From assembly GCF_015767635.1 (NCBI RefSeq), contig NZ_CP065230.1, positions 2,790,001 to 2,854,000 of the forward strand: a stretch of DNA of 64,000 bases, read 5' to 3'. Position numbers and translations under genes: made by a program. Position 1 is the first letter of the stretch. The number at the start of each line of letters is the position of its first letter. Positions 1 through 8,875 of the stretch are shown here, in pieces. Source of the DNA: Halomonas sp. A40-4 (GTDB taxonomy: Bacteria; Pseudomonadota; Gammaproteobacteria; Pseudomonadales; Halomonadaceae). The notes under the pieces were generated by a model. It was not told the origin of the DNA. It saw nothing but the letters and a program-made list of their open reading frames with translations, and did not search any database.

Positions 1-73
1 CGCTTTCCGTGGCAACATGGCCACGACCATCTTTCAGTCCACCTTCCCAACGTGCGCTTGCTTTACGATCCAT
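1..73 (-). CDS. OsmC-family peroxiredoxin, 5' end only
   Basis: Only the first 24 codons are inside the window. Reading leftward from the ATG at 73 gives MDRKASARWEGGL and then GRGHVATES, the usual N-terminal pattern of OsmC-type thiol peroxidases (xxxAxWEGxLKxGxGxVxTES). An AAAGGAG ribosome site lies 7 bases upstream. OsmC proteins reduce organic hydroperoxides with two redox cysteines, which lie beyond the window edge. It is divergent from the transporter at 246 and separate from the Ohr gene at 7.5 kb. Confidence 0.7.
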   Translation of the reverse strand, partial: MDRKASARWEGGLKDGRGHVATES

Positions 74-245
74 GGATAGCTCCTTTCGCGTCAAATGTCA
101 GGTTATTGATGGAGCCGCCAGTAACGGCAGCCACTTCACCAGCGTAGCTGATTTTTGCCGCTCTGCCGACAGCCCAGGTTCCATTGACGCCAGGACGGTC
201 GTAAGCTGTCGGCTCAATGCCAACCCTTTTGTGCAAGGACTCGCC

Positions 246-1151
246 ATGTCGTCGGCAGATGCGCTGAAATTAGTGCTGCTTTCCTCTCTCTGGGGATTAT
301 CGTTTATTTTTATGCGCGTCGCCGTACCCGAGTTTGGTCCGATTCCGCTGATATTGGTACGTATGGGGATAGGTGCATTGCTGTTACTGCCGTTTCTTCT
401 CAGCGCCCGCTATTTGCATCTGATATGGCAGCACAAGGGACCGCTACTGTTACTTGGCATTATCAACCACGTGCTGCCTTTCTCACTGCTGGCCCTGGCG
501 ACGACGCGCCTGGAAGCAGGGTTCACGTCGCTGATCAACGCCACCACGCCAATTTTTACAGCGCTTATCGGGGCATTCTTCTTTGCCACGCCGATCATCC
601 GCCAGCAATACCTCGGGTTGGCACTCGCCCTGGCAGGTGTTTATGTGCTGTCGGCCAATCGGCTCGACTTCGCGGTAGGCGGCGACGGCTGGTTTATCCT
701 GGCGGTGTTGGGGGCGACATTCTGCTACGGCATTGCCGGTAACTATTCGAAAACCCGCTTGAGCCATCTACCCAGCCGTGTGCTGGCGGCCGGTAGCTGT
801 GCGATGTCGGCCACCGTGCTGTTGATACCGGGCATTCTACTGTGGCCAGGCGAGTCTATATCTCCACTGGCATGGGGTAACGCCTTGGCACTGGCGATCC
901 TAAGCACCACGCTGGCTTTTTTGCTTTACTTCGGCTTGCTCGCCAGCGCCGGAGCCACCGCAACATCCACCGTCACGTTTCTGGTGCCGGTCAGCGCGTT
1001 ACTTTGGGGCTACCTGCTGCTGGGCGAGACGCTCAGCCTGCAAATTATCGCAGGGATGTTGATCACGCTACTGGGCACCGCAATTGCCACACGCCTATTA
1101 CGTTTCAGGCGTCGCGCTCGCTTGCCTCAAGCGCCGCCCCCACCCGGATAA
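246..1151 (+). CDS. DMT-superfamily (EamA) transporter
   Basis: A 301-residue inner-membrane protein with about ten hydrophobic segments and two EamA repeats, typical of drug/metabolite exporters (RhaT/YdcZ-like). The frame stays open to position 9, but the N-terminal 79 residues of that longer frame are not family-like. ATG 246 follows AAGGACT and begins MSSADALKLVLLSSLWGLS, the usual EamA start with the first membrane helix. The 3' end overlaps the convergent MOSC gene by 47 bases. The substrate cannot be read from sequence; efflux of amino acids or metabolites is typical of the family. Confidence 0.85.
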   Translation: MSSADALKLVLLSSLWGLSFIFMRVAVPEFGPIPLILVRMGIGALLLLPFLLSARYLHLIWQHKGPLLLLGIINHVLPFSLLALATTRLEAGFTSLINATTPIFTALIGAFFFATPIIRQQYLGLALALAGVYVLSANRLDFAVGGDGWFILAVLGATFCYGIAGNYSKTRLSHLPSRVLAAGSCAMSATVLLIPGILLWPGESISPLAWGNALALAILSTTLAFLLYFGLLASAGATATSTVTFLVPVSALLWGYLLLGETLSLQIIAGMLITLLGTAIATRLLRFRRRARLPQAPPPPG

Positions 1152-1953
1152 TCGCACCGTCTCCGCCGGTCAAGGTGGCATTCTGACCAAAATGGGCGCC
1201 TTTCAAGTCAGGCTGGGTATTCAGCGACAGCAGCGTTTTCAGCGGTTCACCCGGCTCGGGAACCGCAGCTGTCTGCTGGTCGATGGTGGTGATCTTGCAG
1301 CGCTGGCAGGGTTTACGCAGCGTAAACTGAAATGTCCCCGTGGACTCACTTAACGTGGCCCAGCGGTCTTCCGCCCAGGGTAGGTCGCACTCGATCACCA
1401 CATTGGGGCGAAAGCGACTCATCGGCACCGGCGCTTGACCACCTGCGGTCAAGGCATCGTTCAAGGCGTCGAGCGAGCCGGTGGTGGTCAATAAAAAGGG
1501 GTAACCGTCGGAAAAATAGGTATGCGCCGCCCCGCCATCCAGAAAATCCTCTTCGACGGCACGGGTAAATTCGGTGGCAAAGCGCACCAGGCTCATCCCC
1601 CAGGCCTGCTCGCCGAGCGCGGCTTCGAGCCATTGTGTGACCTCTGGGCCTTCCGGAAGCGCTTTGCAGTGGTCATCCCAGACGCTAACCAGGCGTAGAT
1701 TACCTTCCGGCTCTGCCAGCGGTACGCTCAGTGGCTCGACGTCGGGATGTGAGAGCACCAGGTGGTCGTCGGTCAGTGCAACGCCAATCGTCGCCAGGGC
1801 GGGCAACTGGCGCTGGGTCACAAACCGTTGCCGGTCGTCGACCAGCATCCAGCGGCGATCCCAGGCAAGCCCATGCGCATGTAGCCGGGTTTGCTCCAGG
1901 GTGATTCCCTGCAGTGATTTAACCGGGTAAACGTTCAGCTGGACAATCTTCAT
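1105..1953 (-). CDS. MOSC domain protein, YcbX-like
   Basis: A 282-residue protein with the MOSC N-terminal beta-barrel (starts MKIVQLNVYPVKSLQGI; DRRWMLVD around residues 32-39) followed by a MOSC domain. The conserved cysteine region is RKPCQRCKITTID near residue 215. MOSC proteins of the YcbX/mARC type reduce N-hydroxylated compounds with a molybdenum cofactor; E. coli YcbX detoxifies hydroxylaminopurine. It lacks the C-terminal 2Fe-2S domain of full-length YcbX (about 370 residues), so the electron donor must be separate. The ATG follows a GGGGG-rich ribosome site. Confidence 0.85.
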   Translation of the reverse strand: MKIVQLNVYPVKSLQGITLEQTRLHAHGLAWDRRWMLVDDRQRFVTQRQLPALATIGVALTDDHLVLSHPDVEPLSVPLAEPEGNLRLVSVWDDHCKALPEGPEVTQWLEAALGEQAWGMSLVRFATEFTRAVEEDFLDGGAAHTYFSDGYPFLLTTTGSLDALNDALTAGGQAPVPMSRFRPNVVIECDLPWAEDRWATLSESTGTFQFTLRKPCQRCKITTIDQQTAAVPEPGEPLKTLLSLNTQPDLKGAHFGQNATLTGGDGAIIRVGAALEASERDA

Positions 1954-2020
1954 GGCGGCCCCCTTTAAAGAAAACGCTTACTTTAGCCAGTTGCCTGCCG
2001 CTTCGCCAGACGTGAAGGGT

Positions 2021-3016
2021 TCACAGGGTGCTACCTGCTTCAATGGCGTAGCCCAGATCGACCACCTTGTGCGTTACCGGGGCGCCTTCGATACGTGCCA
2101 GCAGCGCCTGGGCAGCCGCCTTGCCGATAGCTTGGCGGGGTGTGATCACACTGGCGAGCCGAGGGGTCATTGCCTGGCCAACGTCGTGACCGTGAAAACC
2201 GGCAATCGCCATTTGTTCGGGAACCTTGATGCCACGCCGCTGGCATTCAAAAAAGGCCCCTACTGCCACGTCATCATTGGTACAGAAGACCCCATCGGCG
2301 CCGGGATACTCGCACATGATCTGTTCGAGCAGCGACGCCCCCACGGTATACGAAGAGCGCAAAGTGCTGTACAGCGTCACGGGCGGCAGGCCATGGGCCT
2401 CCATGGCATCGCGATAGCCCTGCTCGCGCTGCCGGGTACGCTCGTCAAGCCGCACCGCCAGGTAAATGACCTGCCGCCGACCGCGGCGAATCATCTCGCT
2501 GACCATGTCAAAAGCCGCACGGACGTTGTCATAGCCCACCGCCTGCTGAAGTGGCGCACGGTGAGTGTCCATGATTTCAACAATCGGGATGCCTGCGGTT
2601 TCCAGCATCCGCAGGCTGCGGTCGGTATGATCCCGGTCGGAGAGAATCACGCCATCGACATTGTAGGAAAGCAACGACGCCAGGCTGCGCTCTTCAAGCT
2701 CGGGGCTATAGCCATAGTGGGACAGCATCAGATGGTAGCCGGCGGGTTCCGTCAGGGTTTCGATGCCGACGATAACGTCAGCAAACACCTGGTTAGTGAG
2801 CGATGGCACCAGCACGCCTATCGAGTGGCTAGTGGCCCTGGAGAGCAAGTCGGGCGCACGGTTGGGGATATAGCCGATGTCTTCCGCCGTCGAAAAGATG
2901 CGCTCGCGCAAGCCTTCAGACACCGTTTCAGGATCGCGCAGGCAGCGGCTCACCGTCATCTTGGTGGCGCCAACGCGATCCGCGATATCCTGCAAGGTGG
3001 GTCGCTTTTTTTTCAA
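2021..3016 (-). CDS. gntR: GntR, LacI-family gluconate repressor
   Basis: LacI-family regulator of 331 residues, the same length as E. coli GntR and similar along its whole length: start LKKKRPTLQDIADRVG, then ATKMTVSR (helix-turn-helix, residues 5-30), GYIPNRAPD, IGVLVPSLTNQVFADV, DGVFCTNDD and AGFHGHD. The reading frame is open further upstream, but homology begins exactly at a TTG at 3016, preceded by GAAGG; I chose this start. It is the last gene of the operon dctP-dctQ-dctM-gntK-gntR. GntR is released from its operator by gluconate. A matching 14-base palindrome at 6755-6768 upstream of dctP suggests autoregulation of the operon. Confidence 0.93.
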   Translation of the reverse strand: MKKKRPTLQDIADRVGATKMTVSRCLRDPETVSEGLRERIFSTAEDIGYIPNRAPDLLSRATSHSIGVLVPSLTNQVFADVIVGIETLTEPAGYHLMLSHYGYSPELEERSLASLLSYNVDGVILSDRDHTDRSLRMLETAGIPIVEIMDTHRAPLQQAVGYDNVRAAFDMVSEMIRRGRRQVIYLAVRLDERTRQREQGYRDAMEAHGLPPVTLYSTLRSSYTVGASLLEQIMCEYPGADGVFCTNDDVAVGAFFECQRRGIKVPEQMAIAGFHGHDVGQAMTPRLASVITPRQAIGKAAAQALLARIEGAPVTHKVVDLGYAIEAGSTL

Positions 3017-3086
3017 TCGAAGGCCTTCTACAACAGATGTCAGGGGCCTTAGCCTAACGAAACCTTGGCCCGAAGACGATGCCCGC

Positions 3087-3614
3087 TTAGTAGGGGGGCC
3101 TGGCCGATGCAGACAGTGTCGCGATAAATTCGTGCACAATCTGATGAGGGTTTAACGCAATCGAGAGGCTAACCGCCTCTGACGGATCCGGAGGTTCCAG
3201 GTCGGCCAACTGGCTTGCCAGCATTGTATCGCCCTTGAAAAAGTGACCCGCCCGTGTAGTGAGCCGCTCATGCAGAAGATCACGGCTGCCTTCCAGGTAG
3301 AGTATACGCAGCCCCGGATCTCCCACGCGCAGGCGGTCACGGTAGCGTTTTTTAAGGCCCGAACAGGCAATCACTACCGAGCGGTCCGCTCGGTAGTACT
3401 CGGCAAACAGGCCAGCAAGCGTGTCCAGCCATTCCCGGCGATCATCATCGTCAAGCGGGGTTCCGCTGGCCATCTTGGCCACATTGGCGGGTGAATGATG
3501 ATCATCGCCGTCTATGAAGGTCGCCCCCAGGGAGGCCGCCAACGCCTGTCCAATATGAGACTTACCCGAACCGGACACGCCCATCACCAGAATGCGCTGA
3601 GAAGCACTTTCCAT
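3087..3614 (-). CDS. gntK: Gluconokinase
   Basis: 175-residue cytoplasmic kinase with a P-loop (MGVSGSGKSHIGQAL, residues 11-25), the GDDHHSPANVAKM substrate motif near 36-48 and the ACSGLKKRYRDRLR motif characteristic of the GntK family. It phosphorylates D-gluconate with ATP to 6-phosphogluconate, feeding the Entner-Doudoroff or pentose phosphate pathway. It lies 14 bases after dctM and 70 bases before gntR on the same strand. An AGGAG site precedes the ATG. Uptake by TRAP followed by this kinase gives a complete entry route. Confidence 0.95.
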   Translation of the reverse strand: MESASQRILVMGVSGSGKSHIGQALAASLGATFIDGDDHHSPANVAKMASGTPLDDDDRREWLDTLAGLFAEYYRADRSVVIACSGLKKRYRDRLRVGDPGLRILYLEGSRDLLHERLTTRAGHFFKGDTMLASQLADLEPPDPSEAVSLSIALNPHQIVHEFIATLSASARPPY

Positions 3615-3628
3615 ACTGACGCTCCTGT

Positions 3629-4909
3629 TTAATTGCCGCGCACAGCGGTGAGATCCGGTAACCAGGTGACCACGCCCGGAAAGGCGATCAATATTACCAG
3701 CACCACCAGTAGCGCGGCATAATACGGCAGCATCGCACGCACTAATGACTCCATGGATACCTTACCGACCCCGCACCCTACATACAGACAGGTGCCAACC
3801 GGCGGTGTCAGCAGGCCAACCCCGAGAATAAAGGCCATCAGCACGCCGAAGTAGACCTCATCCACCCCTACGGAGGTGACAATGGGTGCCAGCATCGGCG
3901 CCATGATCACCATGGCAGGCGTCAGATCCATCACAAAGCCCACCACCAACAGCAAAGCAGCCACAATCAACAATAGCAAGAAAGGATCCTGGGTGATCGA
4001 CTGCACTTGAGACACCAGGGTTTGCGGGACCATGTTGATGGTCAGGAACCAGGCAATCACGGTGGCAAACGCCAGCAGCATCATCACCATACCGGTAAGA
4101 CGAGCCGTGCGGATCAACATGCCGCCCAATGCCTTGATGCTGAACTCACGATACACCAGCAGGGAAATCGCCAGCGCGTAGAGTAATGCGGCAACGGCTG
4201 CTTCAGTGGCCGTAAAGATACCGCCAATAATACCGCCAATCACAATGACCGGAAGTACCAGCGCCAGCCAGGCATCTTTAAAGGCTTTCCAGAGGGCATC
4301 CCAACGGAACTTGCGCACCCCACCGCCCTGCTTACTCGCCAGAATGAAAGTGGTCACCATCAGTGCAAAGCCGATCATCATCCCCGGGACAATACCGGCA
4401 ATGAACAGACGGCTGATCGAGGTTTCGGTCACAATGCCGTAGAGAATCAGCGGAATGGAGGGCGGAATGATAATGCCGATTACCGATGACACGGTGTTAA
4501 TCGCCGTGGCGTTAGCGGCAGTGTAGCCCTGCTGTTTCATCGACGGGATCATCATGGCCCCTGTGGCGGCCGTATCGGCCACTGCCGAACCGCTGATACC
4601 GCCAAAGAACATAGAGCCGGTGATCGCGACCTGGCCCAGGCCACCGCGCATAAAGCCGACCAGCGCCCCGGCCAGTTCCATCAGGCGACGTGCGATGCCC
4701 CCCTGGCTCATCACCTCCCCCACCAGAATGAAGAAGGGAATCGCCAGCAGCGGAAAGCTGTTCACTCCTCGAATCGACTGCTCGATCATGATCGACAGGG
4801 GAATATCCGAGAGCACCGCCATTACCACCGCGGCAACCCCTAAGCCAAAGGCAATCGGCAGGCCCAGCACAATAGAAATCAATAAGATACCCAGAAAAAT
4901 CCACAACAT
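3629..4909 (-). CDS. TRAP transporter large permease (DctM)
   Basis: 426 residues, almost entirely hydrophobic, with the 12-13 membrane segments of the DctM/YiaN family and conserved stretches such as SGSAVADTAATG, IIPPSIPLILYG and GVGLLTPPVGTCLYVGC. DctM is the sodium-driven channel subunit of tripartite periplasmic transporters. It starts 3 bases after the dctQ stop, so translation is probably coupled. Because gntK and gntR follow, the likely substrate is gluconate or a related sugar acid (inference from context). Confidence 0.93.
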   Translation of the reverse strand: MLWIFLGILLISIVLGLPIAFGLGVAAVVMAVLSDIPLSIMIEQSIRGVNSFPLLAIPFFILVGEVMSQGGIARRLMELAGALVGFMRGGLGQVAITGSMFFGGISGSAVADTAATGAMMIPSMKQQGYTAANATAINTVSSVIGIIIPPSIPLILYGIVTETSISRLFIAGIVPGMMIGFALMVTTFILASKQGGGVRKFRWDALWKAFKDAWLALVLPVIVIGGIIGGIFTATEAAVAALLYALAISLLVYREFSIKALGGMLIRTARLTGMVMMLLAFATVIAWFLTINMVPQTLVSQVQSITQDPFLLLLIVAALLLVVGFVMDLTPAMVIMAPMLAPIVTSVGVDEVYFGVLMAFILGVGLLTPPVGTCLYVGCGVGKVSMESLVRAMLPYYAALLVVLVILIAFPGVVTWLPDLTAVRGN

Positions 4910-4912
4910 GGC

Positions 4913-5506
4913 TCAGGCCCCCTTTTCTGGCTGGCGAATGATGCAAAGACTCACCCACATCCGCCATAGCGACACCACGGCGATAAATAAAACGCACAGC
5001 ACCAGTGACAAACTCAACAGACTCAATGGCACATTCAAAATCGCCGAGCGGCCACTGGAGTTCGCGATGACTTGGTACCCGCCAACTAACATCACGCCCA
5101 TCAAGGCGGTAATAATCAAATGCTGAATAAAATAAAGCAGATGGGCAAAACGCATGGGCAGACGGCGTACCAAGGCGTCTACCGCAATATGTTCATAGCG
5201 CGCAAAGGCGGCTGCGGCCCCGATGAACACCAACCAGATAAAGAGCATACGCGCCAGTTCATCCGCCCAGGGCAGCGAATGATTAAACACCGCACGACCC
5301 ACCACATTGCAGGAAACAGACGCAATCAGCGCGACCAGAATAGCGCCGATCAGATACTCCATGCCCAGGGTTAGCCAGCGAAACACAGCGGGGCCTTGGG
5401 CGGTGTCAGTGTGAAGTTCTAACTGTTTGCGATTGGGATCATCCAGATACACCGAAGGATCTTCGATCACGGGATCGTCAAGCGTAGTCGTCTGGGAAGT
5501 GGTCAT
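4913..5506 (-). CDS. TRAP transporter small permease (DctQ)
   Basis: 197 residues with four membrane helices and the DctQ motif NHSLPWADELARMLFIWLVF around residues 85-105. The frame is open to 5566, but ATG 5506 (MTTSQTTTLDDPV) follows a GGAG ribosome site 5 bases upstream, and the longer version would run into the hairpin at 5531-5556. An N-terminal polar stretch of about 45 residues before the first helix is longer than usual. It pairs with DctM next door as the membrane part of the transporter. Confidence 0.9.
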   Translation of the reverse strand: MTTSQTTTLDDPVIEDPSVYLDDPNRKQLELHTDTAQGPAVFRWLTLGMEYLIGAILVALIASVSCNVVGRAVFNHSLPWADELARMLFIWLVFIGAAAAFARYEHIAVDALVRRLPMRFAHLLYFIQHLIITALMGVMLVGGYQVIANSSGRSAILNVPLSLLSLSLVLCVLFIAVVSLWRMWVSLCIIRQPEKGA

Positions 5507-5530
5507 GATAACTCCGGAGATACTGACAAC

Positions 5531-5556
5531 TCGGGCAGGCCAATGGGCCTGCCCGA
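5531..5556 (-). other. Intercistronic hairpin between dctP and dctQ
   Basis: A perfect 11-base inverted repeat (TCGGGCAGGCC / GGCCTGCCCGA) with a 4-base loop sits between the dctP stop and the dctQ start. No T-run follows on the minus strand, so it is more likely an mRNA-stabilising or attenuating hairpin than a terminator. Such hairpins often raise binding-protein levels over permease levels in transport operons. Confidence 0.6.
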
Positions 5557-5575
5557 TCACCAACAAAGGCGAGGG

Positions 5576-6649
5576 TTATTCGGTGCTGTCGTCGACAATC
5601 GCTTGAATGTCTTGAATCAGCTCTTCGCCAATGCGCGGCGCCCACTCTTCGTATACCGGCTGCACCGCTTCCTGGAAGGCTTCCAACTGCTCGTCATTGA
5701 GGCGAGTGATTTGCATACCACGCTCTTCAAGCTGCTCCCGCGACCACGTATCGTACTCCGCCGACAGCTGAATTTCGTACTCGGCCGATTGACGCGCCGC
5801 TTCCATCACCAGCTCCTGGTACTCAGGTGCCATGCTGTCCCAGGTGCGTTCGGAAAGCATCATGATAAACGGCGTGTAAACGTGACGGGTTTCGGTACCG
5901 TAATCCTGAACTTCGTGAAAGTTGGACGTCAGGATGGTGCTCCAGGGGTTTTCCTGGCCATCGACAACGCCTTGCTCCATCGCCGAGAAAAGCTCGCCAA
6001 ACGCCATGGGCGTAGGGTTGGCGCCCAGCGTTTCCCAGATGTCCAGATGCACCGGGTTTTCCATGGTGCGTACGCTCAGGCCACGCACATCAAGGCCAGC
6101 AACATCTTCCGGCGTTTCAACCGGACGAGCGCTGTTGGAAAGCTGGCGATAGCCATTCTCAGAAAAAGCCAGCGGCTTCAGGCCAGAACCTTCAAAGCCT
6201 TCCAGCAGTTCCAGTGCCACATCGCTTTGCAGGACCTCAATCGCCGCTTCACGGCTGGGCAGCAAAAACGGCAGGTCAAACACGGCGAGTTCTTCAACAT
6301 AGCCCGTGGCTGCAGAGCTGGACGGGTAGGTCATGTCCAGCGTGCCGGTTTGCAGCATTTCGAGCATCTGGACGTCGTCACCCAACTGGCTGTTGGGGAA
6401 GACATTGACGGTGATACGCCCATCGGTGCGCTTTTCGAGAATCTCACCGAAATACTGGCTGGAAATGTACTGCGGCGAGTTTTCCGATAGGCCGATACCC
6501 ATACGCAGCGTATGGGAGCCATGGTCGCCCACCTTATCGCCATCGATTTCAGGCGGATCGGAAAGTTCGGGGCTTTGGGCATGGGCCATGCCCAGTGTCA
6601 GGGTTGTTGCGCCAACCAGAGTCAGTGTGTTGCGCCAAATTGCAGTCAT
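5576..6649 (-). CDS. TRAP transporter solute-binding protein (DctP)
   Basis: 357-residue periplasmic receptor. A signal peptide (MTAIWRNTLTLVGATTLTLGMAHAQ, cleaved near residue 25) is followed by the DctP fold: LRMGIGLSENSPQY, TDGRITVNVFPNSQLGDD, and GLDVRGLSVRTMENPVHL with the arginine that normally binds the substrate carboxylate. The C-terminal half is acidic, as in halophile periplasmic proteins. It is first in the operon and has its own GGAGA site. The ligand is predicted to be gluconate-like from the linked gntK/gntR. Confidence 0.93.
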   Translation of the reverse strand: MTAIWRNTLTLVGATTLTLGMAHAQSPELSDPPEIDGDKVGDHGSHTLRMGIGLSENSPQYISSQYFGEILEKRTDGRITVNVFPNSQLGDDVQMLEMLQTGTLDMTYPSSSAATGYVEELAVFDLPFLLPSREAAIEVLQSDVALELLEGFEGSGLKPLAFSENGYRQLSNSARPVETPEDVAGLDVRGLSVRTMENPVHLDIWETLGANPTPMAFGELFSAMEQGVVDGQENPWSTILTSNFHEVQDYGTETRHVYTPFIMMLSERTWDSMAPEYQELVMEAARQSAEYEIQLSAEYDTWSREQLEERGMQITRLNDEQLEAFQEAVQPVYEEWAPRIGEELIQDIQAIVDDSTE

Positions 6650-6754
6650 GACGTATCTCCATACAGATCATTGTTGTTGATAATGATGATTGATAGCGGA
6701 TGAATGGCATCGCCACCGAGTGAACGTTGCCGGCCACGACGATTATCGACGCTT

Positions 6755-6768
6755 TGTTACCGGTAACA
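6755..6768. promoter_or_regulatory. GntR-type operator upstream of the gluconate operon
   Basis: TGTTACCGGTAACA is a perfect 14-base palindrome and matches the known E. coli GntR operator type (TGTTACC-GGTAACA). It lies about 105 bases upstream of dctP, in the divergent region shared with ohrR. With a GntR orthologue at the end of the operon, this is the most likely repressor site. Confidence 0.75.
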
Positions 6769-6905
6769 TTGGTTAAGCGAAGGCTAGCCATCTGCCATCA
6801 CGGTGTCAAAGCGAAACAGGTAAATTGCGACCAAGGTATAGAGCGCTAGCCACTCCACGGTGGATCACGCTACATTAAGGTCACGCATTTTGTTACGGAG
6901 CCTTC

Positions 6906-7355
6906 ATGGCCGACGCCCCGACCTGTAGCGAACTGGAACTCGATAACCAGCTTTGTTTCGCGCTTTACTCCACGTCCCTGATGATGACCAAGGTCTATAA
7001 GCCGCTGCTTAAAGAACTGGGGCTTACCTACCCCCAATACCTTGCAATGCTGGTGCTCTGGCAGGAAGACGGCATTACCGTCAGCACATTGAGCAAGCGC
7101 TTACTCACTGACCCTGGCTCGGTCACGCCGCTGCTTAAACGGCTTGAAGCCGATCAGCTACTGATCAGGCAGCGTAGCTGCCAGGATGAGCGGGTCGTGG
7201 AGCTTTTTCTAACCGATCGAGGACGCGCAATGCGCGAGCAGGCGCGCCACATCCCCAGCTGCGTGGTCAATGCTAGCGAGCAGTCCATTGAGGCACTCAC
7301 CCAGCTCAAGGACGACCTGGTCAAACTTCGAGATAAACTGCAGCAGTCCCAGTAA
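6906..7355 (+). CDS. ohrR: OhrR, MarR-family organic peroxide sensor
   Basis: 149-residue MarR-type repressor. The reactive cysteine of OhrR is present in LDNQLCFALYSTS (Cys18), followed by YPQYLAMLVLW and the winged helix LTDPGSVTPLLKRLEADQL, with DERVVELFLTDRG in the wing. OhrR represses ohr until organic hydroperoxides oxidise this cysteine. A GGAG site precedes ATG 6906. The ohr gene follows 143 bases downstream on the same strand. I did not find a clear palindromic OhrR box in that gap. Confidence 0.92.
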   Translation: MADAPTCSELELDNQLCFALYSTSLMMTKVYKPLLKELGLTYPQYLAMLVLWQEDGITVSTLSKRLLTDPGSVTPLLKRLEADQLLIRQRSCQDERVVELFLTDRGRAMREQARHIPSCVVNASEQSIEALTQLKDDLVKLRDKLQQSQ

Positions 7356-7498
7356 TCAGCCTATCGCCAGTCCGGCTACACAGCGCTCCCTCATTTACCT
7401 TGCGCACAAACTAAAGCTGCACTAACCTATTGATCACGTCCATGATGTGTACAAGCTGGGTAAACCCTACTTATCGAATTATTCAGGGAGTATTGACG

Positions 7499-7924
7499 AT
7501 GTCGATTGAAACCATTGCCTACCGTGCCCACGCCACCGCTACCGGCGGCCGCGAGGGTCATGCCAAATCGTCGGACGGCGCGTTGAGCGTCAAGCTAAGC
7601 ACGCCCAAAGAACTGGGCGGCCCCGGCGGCGACGGCACCAATCCCGAACAGCTTTTTGCAGCAGGTTACTCAGCCTGCTTTTTAGGCGCCCTTAAACACG
7701 TTGCCAGCCAAGAAAAAGTCAAGCTGCCAGACGATACCCAAATTAACGGCCACGTTGGCATTGGGGCTATTCCGACCGGTTTTGGCATTGAAGTGGAACT
7801 CGAAATCAGCCTGCCCGGCCTTGAAAAAGACGTGGCGCAAATGCTGGTCGATAAGGCCCACGTTGTCTGCCCCTACTCCAATGCAACGCGCGGTAATATC
7901 GACGTCACACTGACAGTGGTATAA
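7499..7924 (+). CDS. ohr: Ohr, organic hydroperoxide resistance protein
   Basis: 141-residue OsmC/Ohr-family thiol peroxidase. Both redox cysteines are in family context: [10 protein letters not shown] (near residue 60) and [12 protein letters not shown] (near residue 125). Ohr reduces organic and fatty-acid hydroperoxides using lipoylated proteins as electron donors. The frame is open to 7430, but ATG 7499 follows CAGGGAG and gives the usual length. It lies downstream of its regulator gene ohrR. Confidence 0.93.
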   Translation: MSIETIAYRAHATATGGREGHAKSSDGALSVKLSTPKELGGPGGDGTNPEQLFAAGYSACFLGALKHVASQEKVKLPDDTQINGHVGIGAIPTGFGIEVELEISLPGLEKDVAQMLVDKAHVVCPYSNATRGNIDVTLTVV

Positions 7925-7946
7925 GGTCGATAGTCAGCGAACCATC

Positions 7947-7980
7947 AGCCACCGCATCATTTGGTGCGGTGGCTTCCTTT
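7947..7980 (+). terminator. Terminator after ohr
   Basis: A 10-base perfect stem (AGCCACCGCA / TGCGGTGGCT) with an 8-base loop is followed by TCCTTT. It separates ohr from the next gene, whose ribosome site starts only a few bases later, so it may act as an attenuator as well. Confidence 0.65.
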
Positions 7981-7994
7981 AACAGGAGGGAACG

Positions 7995-8855
7995 ATGAGC
8001 GAAGACACCTACACCCCACCACGCGTATGGCAATGGGAACCCGGCAACGGCGGCAAATTTGCCAACATTAACCGCCCTGTCGCGGGCGCAACGCATGACA
8101 AACCGTTGCCGGTTGGTAAACATCCCCTACAGCTTTATTCACTGGCCACCCCCAACGGGGTGAAAGTCACCGTGATGCTCGAAGAGTTGCTGGAGAAAGG
8201 CATTGAGGGCGCTGAGTATGATGCCCACCTGATCCAGATTGGTGAAGGCGACCAATTCAGCAGCGGTTTTGTCGAAGTGAATCCCAACTCGAAAATTCCC
8301 GCGCTGATGGATCACAGCGTTAACCCGCCCCAGCGCGTATTTGAATCCGGCGCCATCCTGCTTTATCTGGCCGAGAAATTTAACGCCTTCCTGCCCACTG
8401 ACCCGGCAAAACGCACCGAGTGCTTGTCCTGGTTATTCTGGCAAATGGGCAGCGCGCCGCTACTCGGTGGCGGCTTCGGCCACTTTTACGCGTACGCACC
8501 GGAGAGCTATCAGTATCCGATCGATCGCTACACCATGGAAGTAAAGCGCCAGCTTGATGTACTCGACCGCCACCTGGCCGAAAACCGCTTCATTGCAGGC
8601 GATGAATACACCATTGCCGACATGGCGATATACCCCTGGTACGGCGCACTGGTCAAAAACCGGGTTTACGAGGCGGCTGAGTTCCTTGAAGCCCACACCT
8701 ACAAAAATGTCATTCGCTGGACCGAAGAGATCGATGAGCGCCCGGCCGTCAAACGGGGCCGCATGGTCAACCGCACCTGGGGCGAACCCCATGAGCAGTT
8801 ACATGAGCGCCACGACGCCAGCGACTTTGAACTGCGTACCCAAGACAAGCAATAA
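7995..8855 (+). CDS. yghU: YghU-type glutathione-dependent disulfide-bond reductase
   Basis: 286 residues, close to E. coli YghU along its whole length: FANINRP, LPVGKHPLQLYSL, PNGVKVTVMLEELL, GDQFSSGFVEVNPNSKIPAL, FESGAILLYLAEKF and the C-terminal KRGRMVNRT, LHERHDASDFE. It is a Nu-class glutathione transferase that binds two glutathiones and shows disulfide reductase and organic peroxidase activity. It follows ohr on the same strand, so both may serve peroxide defence. A strong AGGAGGG site precedes the ATG. Confidence 0.93.
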   Translation: MSEDTYTPPRVWQWEPGNGGKFANINRPVAGATHDKPLPVGKHPLQLYSLATPNGVKVTVMLEELLEKGIEGAEYDAHLIQIGEGDQFSSGFVEVNPNSKIPALMDHSVNPPQRVFESGAILLYLAEKFNAFLPTDPAKRTECLSWLFWQMGSAPLLGGGFGHFYAYAPESYQYPIDRYTMEVKRQLDVLDRHLAENRFIAGDEYTIADMAIYPWYGALVKNRVYEAAEFLEAHTYKNVIRWTEEIDERPAVKRGRMVNRTWGEPHEQLHERHDASDFELRTQDKQ

Positions 8856-8875
8856 TAGTGCTCCACCTTAATCAC

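Noticed and set aside
9..245. An N-terminal extension of the DMT transporter from position 9
   Set aside because: It overlaps the divergent OsmC gene and its promoter, and the homology starts at ATG 246 with a proper ribosome site.
1952..3052. A 366-codon plus-strand frame opposite gntR
   Set aside because: Antisense to a clear GntR orthologue; composition is not protein-like.
7356..7498. An OhrR-binding palindrome between ohrR and ohr
   Set aside because: I looked for a TACAATT/AATTGTA-type dyad and found only weak partial symmetry around 7431-7455, not enough to report.
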